Part shown: positions 61,101 through 64,000 of the stretch, one piece after another | Layout of the letters: each line of letters begins with the position of its first letter | How positions within the stretch are numbered: position 1 is the first letter of the stretch | Assembly (NCBI GenBank): GCA_003342895.1 | Contig: PTFA01000087.1 | Coordinates: 2,380,708 to 2,444,707, forward strand | DNA from: Casuarius casuarius | Taxonomy: Eukaryota > Chordata > Aves > Casuariiformes > Casuariidae | DNA: 64,000 nt | Reading direction: 5' to 3' | Notes under the pieces: generated by a model | The model's input: the letters and a program-made list of their open reading frames with translations, nothing else | Told to the model about the DNA's origin: nothing | The model's database searches: none | Position numbers and translations under genes: made by a program

Positions 61101-63671
61101 TCTAAAAGCCACAAAACTCATTCCTCACTCTAAAAAATTTGCTTTCATCTCCGGCAGTATTTCAAAATGTGTTTTGTTACTGCAAATCATGGGTATACAT
61201 TTATACAAGAAAAATTACAAGTCCCAGAATGATAATACTCATTCTAAGGAAAAATAGCTAAAAATACAGGTTATGTGGAAAAATTACTAAAAATGGACAT
61301 TCCAATAGGAGTAAATTAGGGTTGTGGTGATTTGACTGTATATCTCAGTCTGCAATTTGGGCCTGCCATTTGATTCAGCTCTTGAAAATGAAATATTATT
61401 TCATTTTAAAATGAAATATTATTTACTTAGAAAATGAATATATAAGTACTGAAACATTATATGTTTAAGAAACAAAGGTTTGGTTTAAATTTATAACTGA
61501 AGAATTTTGTTTCTATTTTCCAGGCTTCATCTATACAACCCCCACTGTGTCAAATCTTGCCTTAGCCACAGAAATCATCCAAACTGATTTCAACTGGGAT
61601 TGTGCATAAACACACAGAATTTGGCCCATTTGGTTGCTCATGCATATCTGAGAGCAGAATACATCCCACATGGTTTAGCTTGTTTGCTCTGATGCCAAAA
61701 TTATATCAGAATGTGGCAAAGCCTAACACTGAGTAGAGGATTATTTTAGTAGTCAGTTCAATCAGTTTTCACGTAAGGATTCAAAATCAGGTTTGGTCAC
61801 CAGTAGAGTAAGCTTAGCCATCAGCAAAGCACAGCATAGGTCGGGGGGTGGCTGGGAGCAGATGTGAACAGGGCACAGCACAACTGGAACACACAGCTGG
61901 ATAGGCAACAGCTCCCATATTCCGAGTTTAGCAGGAGCTGGGAACTGTTGCTTTTGTGCTTATGAATCTGAATTCATACACAGGCAAGTTACTACCAGTA
62001 AAGCAGTTCACAGTCTTCCCTGCTTGTGAAGCAGCATCTCTTAGCTTTGGCCAAGTTTCTATTTCCAATATTCTCCCCTGATTTCAGACAGAAATCTAAC
62101 ATTACAATCTAACCACTCTTGAAAGGTTGCTGATCTCTATGTTAATGCACATGAACAGGAAAATAAAACTGGCCAATCTATTCCTGCAGTTCAAGATGAA
62201 TGAAATGCCAAAGTATAAGCTCACAAGCATACATAATATAACAGGTGGAAAGTCAAATATAGCTTAAATTTAAGTATATCTATAATGATAACTGTTGAGA
62301 TCAGCACATCATTTTTCATTAAGGACTGAAGTTCAATTACAGAACAAATGGAGTAAATCTTTTTAACAGTTAACATTTTTTCTCTCAGACACAAAATTTT
62401 GAAAATTAAATATAGAGTCCTATAAATTTTGTTGTTTCCACCTTTCAATCATTTAGCTACATTCGTCCCCACTGGAATCCTTCATGTTACCCCATTAATA
62501 TTGAGAGCAAGAGGGTGGGTTTGCCCTTTTTTTTTCAGCTAACCTTCCCAGGACTGATAAGGAAAAAATACACAAGAGGTTTCTGGGCCACCCACTCCTC
62601 CTTATTCACAAAGTCATGCCCACACAAATCGCCCCTACAAAGCTCACAGGAAAGGGAGCCAGGGGCAACTAAACATTCTCTCTTTCAAAGAAAAGGAGAG
62701 AGGAAAGATAATAAGGGGGAAGTCCTAGATATACAGCCTTGAGGAGGGGCCAATTCAGGTCAAACACCTCTGGATATTCTCCAGACCTCACATGGATGGC
62801 TGCTGCTTTGTTCATCAGTAGGATTCAGCCCTACAGTGCCTTTCTCACACAGGGACGCTTCAAATCATTGCTCTCCCTGAATCTAAAGAGGCTACCCAGA
62901 AATGAAGTAAGATTCAGGACAACAGCTACATGGAGATAATGCACTCACATTACTCCATGCCAGCTAGGCCAGCTCAGGTGGAAACTATCATACTGTAAAG
63001 CACTGCTCAGGGTGCACCAAAGGTGATGATCGGTTTGTTGCTCAGTGACCGGACTGGCTGCCACTGAATGGCTGTGTTCACAACTGTTTGCGCTGTTGAG
63101 TCCCCTGATTTGTGGAGGTTTCAAACACTCTTTTGAAAATTTATTTGGGCTGAATACAATTTGTTATTTGACCCAAAAGATGCTAAAGCAAAGCCAAACA
63201 TTTAAGTGGGTGAAAAGTAAAGGGAAATCAACATGAACAGATATTTAGGAGGAAAGTACCAAATTATTCAAATGAAACCACTATACATTTTTGGATTTTC
63301 TTTTCCCTTACCCCTTACTTGATCAACTTGATGGAAGTAGAACAATTTTGGGGGGGTGTTTCCAAATCTGAATTTTCCACTGGAAACTGTTTAAACTGTC
63401 ATTTTTTATTTCAGTTCTTTTTCAAGGTACTACATTGCTAACTACTGGCAGTAGTTGAGTTTTAATTCGTCCTCTCCCCTCTGCATTAGGCAAGATATCT
63501 TGAACTTTTACCAAAAACTACTCACACTAGGGACTTCAGTATCTGTGTTGAGGGGCAAAACTGAGATACACCTTAGAACAGCAGCAGAGTGAAGATAAGC
63601 TCTAAGTGAGAAATTTTTTGATTTGCTATCAAAAACCAGAAGAGAAGCTGTTCCATGAAGTCAAAGTAATC

Positions 63672-63850
63672 TTGGTATTATTATTTATTATTTTTATTAT
63701 GTGAGAGCCCACAGAAGAACTGAGATCCAGGAGCAAATTATGCTAGACACTGTACAATCATAGAATAACAAAAGTATCTGCCCCAAAGAGCTTACAGTCT
63801 ACATAAACCAAACAAAGGAAAAAAGAGAAAAATAACTCAGCAACACAGAG
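63672..63850 (+). repeat. MIR/L2-like ancient repeat fragment
   Basis: Contains the blocks TTATTATTTATTATTTTTAT, GCTAGACACTGTACAATCAT and CTGCCCCAAAGAGCTTACAG in order, the signature of a common amniote MIR/L2-type element seen widely in turtles and birds. It may continue past 63850. Confidence 0.7.
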
Positions 63851-64000
63851 GAATGATCGATGCAATGGCAAAACATGATGCTCCTTCCATTTTCTTTTCC
63901 AAGAAAGGAACGGTTAAGCGGGATTAGCTCCACAAAAGACAAGAGCAGAGAGAAGATGGGACATGACAGAACAGGTGAGAGGTGGAAAAAGACAAAAAGA

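Larger units (their letters stand above)
53345..64000. other. Upstream region or 5' intron of MPPED1; no gene recognised
   Basis: AT-rich sequence without a CpG island, so the MPPED1 promoter is probably farther upstream, beyond 64000, with this stretch inside the first intron. Visible content: an ancient repeat fragment (54665-54780), a perfect 24-bp tandem duplication (58152-58199), degraded repeat traces at 59780-59865 and 61540-61640, a short palindrome (61397-61418) and an L2/MIR-like fragment at the end (63672-63850). Open frames here are short and protein-unlike. Confidence 0.6.

Noticed and set aside
1..64000. CRISPR arrays, operons, tRNA or rRNA genes
   Set aside because: No regularly spaced repeats of that kind, no cloverleaf or rRNA core motif was noticed, and the sequence is vertebrate nuclear DNA.

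Overview
The window looks like vertebrate nuclear DNA, most probably from a bird (another sauropsid such as a crocodilian or turtle is less likely). The reasons are widely spaced exons with GT-AG introns, AT-rich introns, CR1-type LINE retroposons as the main recognisable repeat, worn MIR/L2-like and other ancient amniote repeats, and no mammal-type SINEs. One ambiguous base (n) lies at 8592. The species assignment is inference.

I can support one protein-coding gene: MPPED1 (metallophosphoesterase domain containing 1), on the minus strand. All six coding exons are present: 53143-53294 (start codon), 47752-47933, 33081-33306, 14262-14377, 9536-9649 and 5804-5922 (stop codon). They join in phase to 909 nt, a 302-residue protein with the complete metallophosphoesterase metal-binding motif set. 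These include the His in GHIHEG that separates MPPED1 from its paralogue MPPED2. The five introns are about 5.2, 14.4, 18.7, 4.6 and 3.6 kb. The 3' UTR lies below 5804 and has polyadenylation-signal candidates at 4901 and 3180. The 5' non-coding exon(s) and promoter were not found and probably lie beyond position 64000.

Layout: 1-3165 is downstream flank with CpG-rich patches and no recognisable gene. 3166-5803 is the 3' UTR and adjoining sequence. 5804-53344 is the MPPED1 coding body. Its introns carry an internally deleted CR1 copy (36130-37685), a worn CR1/L3-like reverse-transcriptase fragment (31432-32130), a CR1/L3-like 3' end (43960-44995), an inverted CR1 tail (28638-28830), MIR/L2-like fragments, microsatellites, and a CpG-rich patch in intron 3 that could be a regulatory element. 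53345-64000 is upstream sequence with only repeats visible.

The most unexplained item is a 224-codon open frame at 7529-8203, inside the last MPPED1 intron and on the same strand. A well-formed 76-bp exon-like segment (8162-8237) overlaps its start. I could not identify the encoded sequence. I saw no multi-gene system, CRISPR array, operon or intact mobile element, and no convincing new biological system.
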